From JAHJRN01 sp043805355 (lineage in GTDB: Bacteria > Patescibacteriota > Patescibacteriia > 2-12-FULL-60-25), in the NCBI GenBank assembly GCA_043805355.1, contig JAZDIB010000076.1:1-24606 (forward strand): a DNA stretch of 24,606 bases, given 5' to 3'. Positions within the stretch are counted from its first letter, which is position 1; every line of letters starts with the position of its first letter. The notes beneath the pieces are model-generated. The model was not told the DNA's origin and did not search any database. It saw only the letters and a program-made list of their open reading frames with translations. This document shows positions 14,142 through 22,426 of the stretch, piece after piece. The position numbers and the translations under genes are program-made.

Positions 14142-16733
14142 TCACCGGAATCGTCTCAGCCCGAACTTGACAACCTCCACGGCCGCCACGTTCATGATGC
14201 CGACGCCGACCACCGCCGCCATCCACGGCAGAGGTAACGCGACCGTGCCGAGCACGCGTTGCAGGAACGGGACGTAGATGCCCGCGACCGTGAGCGCCAC
14301 GCCGATGCCGACGCCCAGCGTCAGCAAACGGTTCGAGAACGGGGAATAGCGGAAGATGCTCACGCGCAGGCTCCGGAGCGCGAAGGCGGCGAACAGCGTG
14401 TACGTCGCGAAGGTCGCGAAGATGAACGTCCGGACAAGGTCGAGAGGTAGGCCGGCGCGCAGCAGCAGCCAGTAGACAAGGAAGAGCGAGGCACTCGTCA
14501 GGCCTCCGACGAGGAAGATGAGCACGCGCATCTGCGGGTCGAGGATGGAACGATGGACACGCCCCGGTCTCGAAGCGATATCGCCCTCAATCTCCTTCTC
14601 GAACGCGAACGCCACGGTCGGAAAACTGTCGGAAAAGAAATTGACGTACAGAATCTGGAGCGCGTTCAGCGGCAGCGGGAGACCGACGAGCAGCGCCCCG
14701 CCGATGAGGAAGAGTTCGTCCAGGGAGTTGGAGAGGAGGTAGACGATCACCTTGCGGATATTCTCGAGGATGCGTCTCCCCTCCTCGATGGCGGCCACGA
14801 TGGTGGAGAAGTCGTCGCCGAGGATGACGAGGTCCGCCGCGCCTTTCGCGACCTCGGTCCCGGACCCGACCGCGATGCCGATATCGGCCCGCTCCAGCGC
14901 CGGCGCGTCGTTCACGCCGTCACCCGTCACGGCCACGACCTCGCCGTACGACCGGTAGACGTCCACGAGACGCATCTTCTGTTCCGGCGACACGCGGGCG
15001 TATCCCGCGATGCGCGGCAGGATCGCGCGAAGCTGCTCGTCCGTGAGGGAGGCCAGCTCGTCGCTCGCCATGATGCGCTTGCCGCCCTTAAGCAGACCCA
15101 GATCGTCCGCGACGGACTTCGCGGTGCCGGGATGGTCCCCAGTCACGATGACGGTCTTCACGCCGGACGCGCGGATGCGGCCGATGGCGTCCATGACGCC
15201 GGGACGGATGGGATCGCGCAGGGACAACGTCCCGAGGAACCGGAACGTCCCCGCATCCTTGAGGCCACCGCTGCGCTCCGCGACCGCAAGAAGCCGCTCC
15301 CCGGTCGCGGCGCGTTCCTCGACGGCATGAAGCACGCGTTCCCGTTCATGGAGATCCAAATCCGACCGTTCGACGACCATCTCCGGCGCACCCAGCATCA
15401 CGGTCCGCAGCTCGCCATCGCGGCGCACCGTCACGAGGCTGACCTTCGTCGCGGAGGAGAACGGGACCCGTTCCACGATCTGATTCGTCGACTGGACGAC
15501 GGGAAGGCGGACTCCGTGATGCGCGGCGCCCTGCACGAGAGCGACTTCCATCGGTTTGCCGACGACGCGCCATTCGAGGATGTCGGCATGCGGGTTCCCG
15601 ACCGACGCGTTGGTCGCCAGGACTGCGTCCTCGAGCAGACGCGTCGAAGCTCCCGCCTCGTCCGTCGCGTGCGGACGGACGGACGACAGGGTCATCCGCG
15701 CCTCGGTCAGCGTCCCGGTCTTGTCCGTCAGGATGACGCTCGTGGCGCCCAACGTCTCCGCGGCCAGGAGTTTCCGGACCACGCCACGGCGCTTCGCCAG
15801 CCGTTCGACGCCGATGGCTAGGATGACCGTCAACGCCACGGGAAGCCCCTCCGGCACCGCGGACACGGCCACGGCGACCGCCAGGACGAACATGTCATGC
15901 GGCGTCGTGCCGTTCACGAGTCCGGCGAAGAAGAGGATGGACGCGAGGAGAGCGACCGCGACGCCGGACACCAAGGAAAAACGCGAGACGGCCTTCTGCA
16001 GGAGTCCCGGCTCCGGACGTTCATGGGCGAGCAGGTCGGCGATGCGGCCGAACGCCGTGTCCTTCCCGGCCCGCACGACGACGCCCTCGGCCAGCCCTTC
16101 GACCACCAACGTCCCGCCATGCAACATGCTGGAGCGTTCCGGCACGTCAGAAGCTTCCGCGACGGACGCGGCCCGTTTCCGGACCGGAAGCGACTCGCCG
16201 GTCAAGACCGATTCGTCCGCCGAGCAGTCGCTCGACGACAAAATGCGGAGGTCGGCCGGCACGCGGTCGCCTTGGGACATCAGCACGATGTCGCCGACGA
16301 CCAGGTCCGACGCGTCCACCTCATGCTCGAGGCCATCGCGGCGGACACGGGTGCGGACGCGGATATACCGCGAAAGCGCGGCCAAGACCGTCTCGGCCTT
16401 GTTCTCCTGCCAGAACCCGAGCCCCGCGTTCACCAGGATGGCCGCGACGATGACGGCCGCCTCGATCCAGTCCTCCAGGACGATGGTCACGCCAGCCGCG
16501 AACGCGAGGAGGAGGATGAGCGGACTCTTGAACTGGTTCGCCGCGATGCGCAGCCGAGAGAGACGCCGTCGCCCCGGGATGACGTTCGCCCCGGCGACGC
16601 GCTGGCGTCGGAGCACGTCGTCGCTCGCGAGCCCCGTGCGGTCGGAGCCGACATCGGCCAGGACGTCCTGCGGGGACATGGCCCAATGCGGCCGGAAGGT
16701 CTTCTGCGGTGGCTCGTGACGGAGGTGCGACAT
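14142..16733 (-). CDS. P2-type cation-transporting ATPase (Ca2+-ATPase-like)
   Basis: An 863-residue P-type pump with every catalytic motif intact: N-terminal cation-ATPase domain; TGES (178-181) in the actuator domain; PEGLP (294-298) in helix 4; the phosphorylated Asp337 in DKTGTLT; nucleotide-binding domain; and TGDGVNDAP (603-611). Helices 5 and 6 read SNSLDELFLI and YVNFFSDSFP. Compared with SERCA the helix-6 Asn and Asp and the helix-5 Glu ligands are kept, but the position of SERCA Asn768 is Ser, so Ca2+ is likely but not certain. The frame continues open to 17342, but the upstream codons are antisense to the lipoprotein gene. The ATG at 16733 is chosen because the protein then starts MSHLRHEPPQ just before the conserved N-terminal domain and a TATACT box lies 14 nt upstream. 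Confidence 0.93.
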   Translation of the reverse strand: MSHLRHEPPQKTFRPHWAMSPQDVLADVGSDRTGLASDDVLRRQRVAGANVIPGRRRLSRLRIAANQFKSPLILLLAFAAGVTIVLEDWIEAAVIVAAILVNAGLGFWQENKAETVLAALSRYIRVRTRVRRDGLEHEVDASDLVVGDIVLMSQGDRVPADLRILSSSDCSADESVLTGESLPVRKRAASVAEASDVPERSSMLHGGTLVVEGLAEGVVVRAGKDTAFGRIADLLAHERPEPGLLQKAVSRFSLVSGVAVALLASILFFAGLVNGTTPHDMFVLAVAVAVSAVPEGLPVALTVILAIGVERLAKRRGVVRKLLAAETLGATSVILTDKTGTLTEARMTLSSVRPHATDEAGASTRLLEDAVLATNASVGNPHADILEWRVVGKPMEVALVQGAAHHGVRLPVVQSTNQIVERVPFSSATKVSLVTVRRDGELRTVMLGAPEMVVERSDLDLHERERVLHAVEERAATGERLLAVAERSGGLKDAGTFRFLGTLSLRDPIRPGVMDAIGRIRASGVKTVIVTGDHPGTAKSVADDLGLLKGGKRIMASDELASLTDEQLRAILPRIAGYARVSPEQKMRLVDVYRSYGEVVAVTGDGVNDAPALERADIGIAVGSGTEVAKGAADLVILGDDFSTIVAAIEEGRRILENIRKVIVYLLSNSLDELFLIGGALLVGLPLPLNALQILYVNFFSDSFPTVAFAFEKEIEGDIASRPGRVHRSILDPQMRVLIFLVGGLTSASLFLVYWLLLRAGLPLDLVRTFIFATFATYTLFAAFALRSLRVSIFRYSPFSNRLLTLGVGIGVALTVAGIYVPFLQRVLGTVALPLPWMAAVVGVGIMNVAAVEVVKFGLRRFR

Positions 16734-16747
16734 AGCGATTCGCCTCA

Positions 16748-16753
16748 AGTATA
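16748..16753 (-). promoter_or_regulatory. -10 box TATACT of the P-type ATPase gene
   Basis: On the minus strand TATACT lies 14 nt before the ATG at 16733, predicting a leader of about 7 nt. It is divergent from the TGC-TATGAT box at 16791-16799. Confidence 0.5.
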
Positions 16754-16790
16754 AGGCACGTGCCGGAGTTCCGCGATGTCCGCGGCGCCA

Positions 16791-16799
16791 TGCTATGAT
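16791..16799 (+). promoter_or_regulatory. Extended -10 TGC-TATGAT before a lipoprotein gene
   Basis: TGC-TATGAT ends exactly 12 nt before the ATG at 16812. No -35 is evident, as is usual for extended -10 promoters. A leader of about 5 nt is predicted. Confidence 0.55.
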
Positions 16800-16811
16800 G
16801 ACGCCTGCCAT

Positions 16812-17384
16812 ATGACGCGCTTCATCGCCTTCGTCTTGATGCTCGCCGCTCTCGGCGCCGGATGCTCCGGTCGAGCCGACGATGTCGATCGCCTTGGGGA
16901 CACGACCGCCAAAACACCCACAAAGACCGGCTTCGCGCTCCTTTCCGGAGCCAACGATGTCGGTGGCCAACCCATCACGCACGCGGATACCTCCTACCGA
17001 TGGATGCTCTCGACGCTCCTCCCGCCGACGTTCTTGGACGGCCGCGGCTCGTATTCTGGCGCGAAACTCGGCGAATCCATCGAGGTCCAGCTCGGCGTCT
17101 CCGGCACGCCAGAACAGGACCTCGCGACGTTCCGCGGCTTGAGCGGCATCACCGATGTTGAGACCGGGTCGCTCGGCGGATGGACCGTCACGGCCGGACG
17201 CGACACGGCGCAGGACCGCCAGGTCTTCCGCGCCACCCGCGCGGACGCCACGGTACCGGAGGCCTATCACGTCATCGAATGCCTCGCCGTGACGCATTCC
17301 GAACGGAACTTCTGGGAATCCTGCCGCACCTTCATCGACCACGCGACCGTCACCCCGACCTCCCCCGCTCCCGTAACCCCTTGA
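16812..17384 (+). CDS. Putative lipoprotein, PsbP-like C-terminal region
   Basis: A 190-residue protein with a short lipoprotein-type signal: MTRFIAFVLMLAALGAGC, where Cys18 is the expected lipidated residue. The mature part has a low-complexity start, then a mixed alpha/beta domain. That domain ends in paired cysteines (ECLAVTHSERNFWESCRTF), a pattern often seen in small secreted domains of this group, where a strand with Cys is followed by a helix with a second Cys. No enzymatic motif is visible. The start is set by the signal sequence and by the promoter 12 nt upstream; the frame is open to 16776. It diverges from the P-type ATPase and converges with the 631-aa gene, with REP-like element C between. 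Confidence 0.75.
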   Translation: MTRFIAFVLMLAALGAGCSGRADDVDRLGDTTAKTPTKTGFALLSGANDVGGQPITHADTSYRWMLSTLLPPTFLDGRGSYSGAKLGESIEVQLGVSGTPEQDLATFRGLSGITDVETGSLGGWTVTAGRDTAQDRQVFRATRADATVPEAYHVIECLAVTHSERNFWESCRTFIDHATVTPTSPAPVTP

Positions 17385-17462
17385 TTGTTCCTACCTTCAC
17401 CTCCCTCTTTGTCCGCCGTAGGGGCGCGATTCATCGCGTCCGTTCGACCGAGCCCCCCCTCT

Positions 17463-17547
17463 GTCATTGCGAGGCTCTGCGAAGCAATCTCCCCGTCCGA
17501 CCGTCGGGAGATTGCCACGCGCGTTTGATCTATGCGCTCGCAATGAC
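17463..17547. repeat. REP-like palindromic element C
   Basis: Perfect 11-bp inverted ends GTCATTGCGAG/CTCGCAATGAC enclose a second perfect 10-bp stem GCAATCTCCC/GGGAGATTGC. It lies in the 214-bp gap between convergent genes (17384 and 17599) and is the most regular of the four elements. Apart from it nothing gene-like was seen in the gap. Confidence 0.85.
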
Positions 17548-17598
17548 GGGATGTGCGTGACTGCCATTCCACAACGTGGATTCGTGGGGACGAAGACT

Positions 17599-19494
17599 TT
17601 AAGAAGTTTCCTTGTGAATGACTAGAAAATGGTTGGTATCTCCGTAAACGCGTACGAAGTCGTCGGCGCCCAAACCGCGCGCCGATCCACCCCAACTTAG
17701 GCACGGAACGTCACGCTCACCAGCCGAGTCCGAGAACAAGGAACCAAACGCATGAATCACTTCTGCATTCACATGCTGGAGCATTTTTTCCTCATTACTT
17801 AACGGACGCTCGGAATTTTCAGGTTCGGGTTTCCAGAAGTCCCTAGCATAAGCAAGAAGTTCTTCGATAGTCGCAGGACGGTATCCGGCGTCGTCAATAG
17901 CTTCCAGGACTTCCTTGGTAGTAAGGTATTCCGGTTGACTCGGGTCTTCTTGCCGTTTCCGCCGAATCAAATCTCCGATATCAAAAATCTTGGCTCTCGG
18001 TTGTTCCTTTTCCGTTCGTCCTGCTTCCATTGCCTTCAAAACAGATACGCGTCGGGCCGAACCCACGCCGATTTGGTCCAGATCTTCCTCGTTCAATGCA
18101 AAATCGGTCAACGGACGATTTTCGCGATATTGCTTCTCCCACGTCCAGTCGAACCCGAAGCCCTTCACCTTGTTTTTAAAGACCTTGTCGGATGGAATCT
18201 CGGTAAATGTTGGAACGTCATTCAGGACGAACTGCTCCTTGCGTTCCAGTTCTTCCAAGGTACAACCGAAGATGATGGCAAGGTCCGCACGTCTCTGCCG
18301 TTTTGACCGCAATTCCTCGACGCGTGAATCCTTCCTGTGGGCAAAACCTTCGATCGTGGCGTCTAGTTCGTAGAGGAACCGCAACTCCTCTTTATCCAAA
18401 TCCCGTCCCGCATCGGATTTCTTTTCGATCTCAGTCATCCTCTTCATGTCAGAAAACTTCTTGAGATAGGCCTCATGGCCCGGAAGGGATTTCGTTTTTA
18501 CGTCAGCGGTATCCAACAACTTGTCTTCGAGCCCCTGGGCGTTGTCCTTGATCCCGCGGACCTCGGCAATCTCGCCCTGTTCCATGCGGATAGCGATGCG
18601 TGGGACCGTAAAGCCGCCCTTCCCGTCCTTGGAATAGAAAACGTGGAAGTCACCTGCGTTGAGCTGGGCTTCGGCCGTGCTTTCACCTGCCGTGCACCAT
18701 CCTGTCCCGTGGCCTTGGAGAGATTTCCAGAGGGGTGTTGCGTCGGAGCCCTGCTTGAACGTCCTCCATTCGCCTTCGATGGTCTCCTTCTGTTCCTTTG
18801 AGGCCGGCGTCACCTTCTCGATGGCGTGGGCGTAGAGGTCCGCGAAGTTGGCGCGCTGGAGAAGCTTCTGGAAGGATTCGTCTCCTTCGACCGGCTCTTT
18901 CTTCTCATGTGTCTTGACGAGGGCGTCGCAGACGTAGGCCAAAGCCTCGCGGTTCAGGTCGGGAAAGAGCGTCGTCGTGGCCTTGGTGCGCTTGGAGAAG
19001 GCGTGCTTCTCCTTGTCGTATGAAGACATCTTGAGGACGCTCCGGAACGCGAAGTACCTGAACCAGGTGGGATAGGCGCCCTTGTCGTCGGGGCTTCCGA
19101 GGTAGTTGAGCCAGGTATCCAGGGACTGCGTCTGGTCTTTGCGGATGGTGCGGATCATCTCGGAGCGCATTTCCGGGGCGATCTCGATGTTCCCGTGGCC
19201 CTGTTCCCTCGCGATTCGCTGTTGGAGCTTGAAGGTGCTTTCCGGCACGTCCTCGGGCTTCACGACGTACGTCTCGTGGATCATGTGCGTGAGGAGACGG
19301 ACGCCTCGCTCGCGTTTCTCCTTGTCCGGGTTCGCGAAGATGGACTCCAAGCGTTCGAGATAGGCTCCGATGCGTTCTCCCGGCTCGTTCGGGACGCGCT
19401 TCTCCGTCATCCGCTCCTTCTTGCGGACAGCGGACGAGACCTCCGTCGAGGTCTGGAGGTCGGGGAACTTCTTCTGGAGAAAGGGATTTTCCAT
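17599..19494 (-). CDS. 631-aa conserved hypothetical protein with a GTGWCTAG motif
   Basis: A cytoplasmic, highly charged protein without membrane segments. The N-terminal third is helical and includes AYPTWFRYFAFRSVLKM and the FPDLNREALAYVCDAL stretch (about 177-192). The centre has LQGHGTGWCTAGESTAEAQL (259-278) followed by strands GDFHVFYS and PRIAIRM. This Trp-Cys core with a following strand-rich region resembles the PcfJ-type proteins of plasmids and phages, although similarity is only at motif level. The C-terminal half is charged and helical and ends with VPCLSWGGSARGLGADDFVRVYG. I recognise the general look from Patescibacteria but know no function. The C-terminal coding half is somewhat AT-richer than the N-terminal half. 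The ATG at 19494 has no Shine-Dalgarno; element D lies just upstream. Confidence 0.75.
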   Translation of the reverse strand: MENPFLQKKFPDLQTSTEVSSAVRKKERMTEKRVPNEPGERIGAYLERLESIFANPDKEKRERGVRLLTHMIHETYVVKPEDVPESTFKLQQRIAREQGHGNIEIAPEMRSEMIRTIRKDQTQSLDTWLNYLGSPDDKGAYPTWFRYFAFRSVLKMSSYDKEKHAFSKRTKATTTLFPDLNREALAYVCDALVKTHEKKEPVEGDESFQKLLQRANFADLYAHAIEKVTPASKEQKETIEGEWRTFKQGSDATPLWKSLQGHGTGWCTAGESTAEAQLNAGDFHVFYSKDGKGGFTVPRIAIRMEQGEIAEVRGIKDNAQGLEDKLLDTADVKTKSLPGHEAYLKKFSDMKRMTEIEKKSDAGRDLDKEELRFLYELDATIEGFAHRKDSRVEELRSKRQRRADLAIIFGCTLEELERKEQFVLNDVPTFTEIPSDKVFKNKVKGFGFDWTWEKQYRENRPLTDFALNEEDLDQIGVGSARRVSVLKAMEAGRTEKEQPRAKIFDIGDLIRRKRQEDPSQPEYLTTKEVLEAIDDAGYRPATIEELLAYARDFWKPEPENSERPLSNEEKMLQHVNAEVIHAFGSLFSDSAGERDVPCLSWGGSARGLGADDFVRVYGDTNHFLVIHKETS

Positions 19495-19508
19495 AGTCTA
19501 AGAAAAAT

Positions 19509-19628
19509 GTCATCCTGAGTTCGACGAAGGAACTTCCTTGTATTTCTAAATGGTTCTATCCGTAGAATGCTCTCGGCAGAAGTATTGTCTTGAAGGTCCT
19601 TCGTCGCTCCGACTTCCCTCAGGATGAC
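19509..19628. repeat. REP-like palindromic element D between divergent genes
   Basis: Perfect 11-bp inverted ends GTCATCCTGAG/CTCAGGATGAC bound a 120-bp element with inner CGACGAAGGAA and TCCTTCGTCG arms. It lies between the divergent 631-aa and glycosyltransferase genes, so here it sits upstream of two genes and is less likely to be a simple terminator. Confidence 0.8.
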
Positions 19629-19694
19629 AATATCTAAAAACCCGCAGTGGATTCATGGATAGAGTATACAGAAGCGTGGAAAAGACCACCAATC

Positions 19695-19703
19695 TGCTAT
19701 ACT
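19695..19703 (+). promoter_or_regulatory. Extended -10 TGC-TATACT before the glycosyltransferase gene
   Basis: TGC-TATACT ends exactly 12 nt before the ATG at 19716, matching the arrangement at 16791-16812. Predicted leader about 5 nt; no Shine-Dalgarno. Confidence 0.6.
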
Positions 19704-19715
19704 TGCGCCATCCAT

Positions 19716-21062
19716 ATGCCTACGCATCATCACTCCTCGGCCAAGGCCTACGTCGTGTCCGTCAACATGGGGTACGGCCATGAACGCGCCGCCTACGCGC
19801 TCCGGGACATCGCCGCGAACGGCGGGGTCATCACGGCCAACGACTACCCCGGCATTCCCAAGAGCGATCGCCTGCTCTGGAAGGAAAGCCGCCGGCTCTA
19901 CGAGGCCGTCTCGCGCCTCCAGCCGCTGCCGATCATCGGGCCGTACATCTTCGAGCTCATGGACCGCATGCAGCGCATCGCGCCCATCTATCCGCGCCGC
20001 GACCTCTCGGCCCCGACCGCACAGGTCAGACAGACGCACATGATGGTCTCGAAGCTCGGCCTCGGGAAGCATCTCATCGAGAAGCTCGCCAAGGATCCGA
20101 AGCCGCTCATCTGCACGTTCTTCATCCCGGCGTTCGCGGCCGAATACTACGACTATCCGGAAGACATCTACGTCGTCATCTGCGACGCGGACATGAGCCG
20201 TGCATGGGTCGGCATGGATCCCAAGCGGAGCCGTATCAAGTATTTCGCGCCGAACGGCCGCGTCGCCGAGCGCCTGCGACTATACGGCATCCGAAGCGAA
20301 AACATCTTTTTGACGGGATTCCCACTTCCGAAGGAGGTCATCGGCGGGCCGGAAGGCCTCGTCATCAAGAAGGACCTCGTCACGCGCCTGTGCAACCTCG
20401 ACCCGAACGGCATCTTCTCGGCCAAATACGTCAAGACATTGAACGCGGAGCTCGGTCCCTCGACCTGCCCCTTGAAGAAAAGCCGCCCGCCGACGGTGAT
20501 GTTCTCGGTCGGCGGCGCCGGCGCGCAGAAAGTCCTCGGCATGACGGCCGTGAAGAGCCTCAAGCACCAGCTCCTCCGCGAGGAGATCACGTTCCGGCTC
20601 GAAGCCGGCACCAAGAAGATGGTCGCGGACTTCTTCCTGGACGAGATCAAGGCGTGCGGCCTCAAGCGTGCGCTCGGACGCAACCTCTTCGTCGACTCGG
20701 AACCGGATCGCCCGACCTACTTCCACGAGTTCACGAAACGCCTGCGGACGACCGATATCCTGTGGACCAAACCGAGCGAGATGTCCTTCTACGCCGGCGT
20801 CGGGTTGCCCATCGTCATGGCGCCGTCCATCGGTTCGCAGGAGCAGTTCAACCGCGTCTGGCTCAAGATGGTCGGCGCCGGCGTCTCGCAGAACGACCCG
20901 CAATACACCAACGAATGGCTCTTCGACTGGATCCAGAGCGGCGGTCTCGCGCGCATGGCCTGGAACGGCTACATCGAGGCGCCGACGCACGGCTCGTACC
21001 GCATCGACAGCATCGTGACCGGCGAAAAGTACGAACTCGAGAAGATTCCCATGATCGTGTAA
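19716..21062 (+). CDS. GT-B glycosyltransferase related to the MGDG synthase/MurG group
   Basis: A 448-residue enzyme with two Rossmann-like halves. The N-terminus reads KAYVVSVNMGYGHERAAYAL, where GYGH (19-22) replaces the GGGH loop of MGDG synthase and MurG-type enzymes. The C-terminal half has VMFSVGGAGAQ (start of the second Rossmann domain). It then has LWTKPSEMSFYAGVGLPIVM followed by GSQEQFNRVWL, the usual donor-sugar and diphosphate-binding region. The protein probably transfers a sugar to a lipid or lipid-linked acceptor at the inner face of the membrane. Donor and acceptor cannot be told. The start at 19716 is set by the promoter; the frame is open to 19647. A lipoprotein gene and uppP follow, which fits an envelope or glycolipid role. 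Confidence 0.8.
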   Translation: MPTHHHSSAKAYVVSVNMGYGHERAAYALRDIAANGGVITANDYPGIPKSDRLLWKESRRLYEAVSRLQPLPIIGPYIFELMDRMQRIAPIYPRRDLSAPTAQVRQTHMMVSKLGLGKHLIEKLAKDPKPLICTFFIPAFAAEYYDYPEDIYVVICDADMSRAWVGMDPKRSRIKYFAPNGRVAERLRLYGIRSENIFLTGFPLPKEVIGGPEGLVIKKDLVTRLCNLDPNGIFSAKYVKTLNAELGPSTCPLKKSRPPTVMFSVGGAGAQKVLGMTAVKSLKHQLLREEITFRLEAGTKKMVADFFLDEIKACGLKRALGRNLFVDSEPDRPTYFHEFTKRLRTTDILWTKPSEMSFYAGVGLPIVMAPSIGSQEQFNRVWLKMVGAGVSQNDPQYTNEWLFDWIQSGGLARMAWNGYIEAPTHGSYRIDSIVTGEKYELEKIPMIV

Positions 21063-21067
21063 TCCTT

Positions 21068-22426
21068 ATGAAACCCACCACATCGGCCATCGCGCTCGTC
21101 GTCGCTTCTTTGCTCCTTGGTCAGGGATGTCCGACGGACACGGCCCAAACTACGTCGCCGACTGGAGAAGAACAACCCGCGAAAGGCCTCGTCGACCGCA
21201 AAGCCTTCGGAAAACTACCCTCACTCGGCAGCGTCGCGGTCGCCGAAAATGGGACCGCCACAGCTGGAAACGTTTCTGTCGGAAGCGTCTCTGCACGGTC
21301 CATGGCTGTCGCCGCACCCATGATGGCGCCGGCGGATTCCGGCGTGACAAAGGAAGCGTCCGTCATCGGCCGTCCCATCCCAGCGCCGTATCCGACCCCG
21401 GGGACCGTCACCTACGACCTCGACGCAACGACGCCCTCCTGGTCCATGGATGGCGATGTGCTCCGCCTGAACGACGCCATCCCCTCCCTCCTCTCGGCGA
21501 AGGATGTCGTCAAGGAGATCGGCATCCCGAACCAGGCCCTCGGATCCGACGCGAAACTCCTGAACCTGAATCTCTCCTGGAGGGACGCGGACGGCATGCA
21601 GTGGCAATACGACGCCAGCAGCCACATGGTCTCGTTCTGGAAGGACACGTCGGGCATAATGAAGGAGACGACCGATGCGCAGGAACCCCCGAAGATCGAC
21701 GACGCGGAATACGTCAGGATCGCGGACGCGTTCTTCGCCGCGAAGGGATTCAGCGACGTGGCGCGCGGTGCCGGCACCGTCGAGAAGCCGTGGGGCGACG
21801 CGAACGTACGTTGCCCGATGCCGATGATGGAAGGAGCCGCAGTTAAAGCGGCGAATGTCGCCGTGACGACCGACGTCGCGACCTTGCCTGCCGGCAGGCA
21901 GGTTGCGCCGGATGCGGGCGTGAGCTCCATCTCGCGCTGCTGGTGGCCGTCGTCCCAAGTGACCGTCTACTACGAAGGTTCACGCGACGGGAAGCGCATC
22001 CAGGACGCGGGCGGCTGGCCGTGGCGCGCGGCGAACGTCACCATCGACGTGACGGACAAGAGCGTCTCAAGCGGCTCCATCGTCCTCAACCGTGGTACCG
22101 AATCCTCGCAGTACCCGCTCATCTCGAAGGAAGAGGCGGAGAAGCGGCTCCATTCCGGCGGCCGCAATCCGCTCTACGTCTGGGAAAGCGGCAACGTCTC
22201 CGTGCATATCAAGACCCTCGACCTCGTGTGGATGCGCTATGACTCTTGGAGCGCCGGCGCGAACGAGACCTATCTCATCCCGGCCCTCGCCGGCTCAGGC
22301 ACCGCGACGTATCCGGACGGCCGCGAAGAGGAATACCGCACCATCATCCCGCTCGTCACCGACGACGCGTTCGAGGAACCGACGCCCGTCGAGATCCTGC
22401 CGATGCGGGCGGCTGATATTCCATGA
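21068..22426 (+). CDS. Large putative lipoprotein
   Basis: A 452-residue exported protein. The start MKPTTSAIALVVASLLLGQGC is a signal with a lipoprotein-like Cys at residue 21. A low-complexity Ala/Ser/Val region follows (about 50-90), then an extracytoplasmic part containing MVSFWKDTSG, DDAEYVRIADAFFAAKGF and a C-terminal beta-rich part ending YLIPALAGSG and EEYRTIIPLV. No catalytic motif was recognised. An in-frame palindromic repeat (21881-21903) encodes LPAGRQ in the middle of the protein. It begins 5 nt after the glycosyltransferase stop, has no Shine-Dalgarno, and overlaps uppP by ATGA, so the three genes are probably one operon. Confidence 0.8.
   Translation: MKPTTSAIALVVASLLLGQGCPTDTAQTTSPTGEEQPAKGLVDRKAFGKLPSLGSVAVAENGTATAGNVSVGSVSARSMAVAAPMMAPADSGVTKEASVIGRPIPAPYPTPGTVTYDLDATTPSWSMDGDVLRLNDAIPSLLSAKDVVKEIGIPNQALGSDAKLLNLNLSWRDADGMQWQYDASSHMVSFWKDTSGIMKETTDAQEPPKIDDAEYVRIADAFFAAKGFSDVARGAGTVEKPWGDANVRCPMPMMEGAAVKAANVAVTTDVATLPAGRQVAPDAGVSSISRCWWPSSQVTVYYEGSRDGKRIQDAGGWPWRAANVTIDVTDKSVSSGSIVLNRGTESSQYPLISKEEAEKRLHSGGRNPLYVWESGNVSVHIKTLDLVWMRYDSWSAGANETYLIPALAGSGTATYPDGREEEYRTIIPLVTDDAFEEPTPVEILPMRAADIP
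21881..21903. repeat. Palindromic insertion inside the lipoprotein gene (LPAGRQ)
   Basis: The perfect 16-bp palindrome TGCCTGCCGGCAGGCA (21885-21900), flanked by ACCT/AGGT, lies within the coding frame and gives the peptide LPAGRQ. The insertion keeps the frame and falls between two apparent domains. I recall such in-frame LPAGRQ palindromes from Patescibacteria proteins but cannot verify it here. Confidence 0.7.

Noticed and set aside
14553..16719. Long plus-strand open frames opposite the P-type ATPase
   Set aside because: Compositionally biased antisense frames; all P-type ATPase motifs are on the minus strand.
16734..17342. N-terminal extension of about 200 residues for the P-type ATPase frame
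   Set aside because: The extra codons are the antisense of the lipoprotein gene, are rich in Arg/Gly/Glu with no domain, and lie upstream of a TATACT box 14 nt before the ATG at 16733.
12630..19628. The intergenic palindromes as insertion sequences
   Set aside because: They are 62-120 bp with no open frame or transposase, so they are non-coding repeats rather than IS elements.
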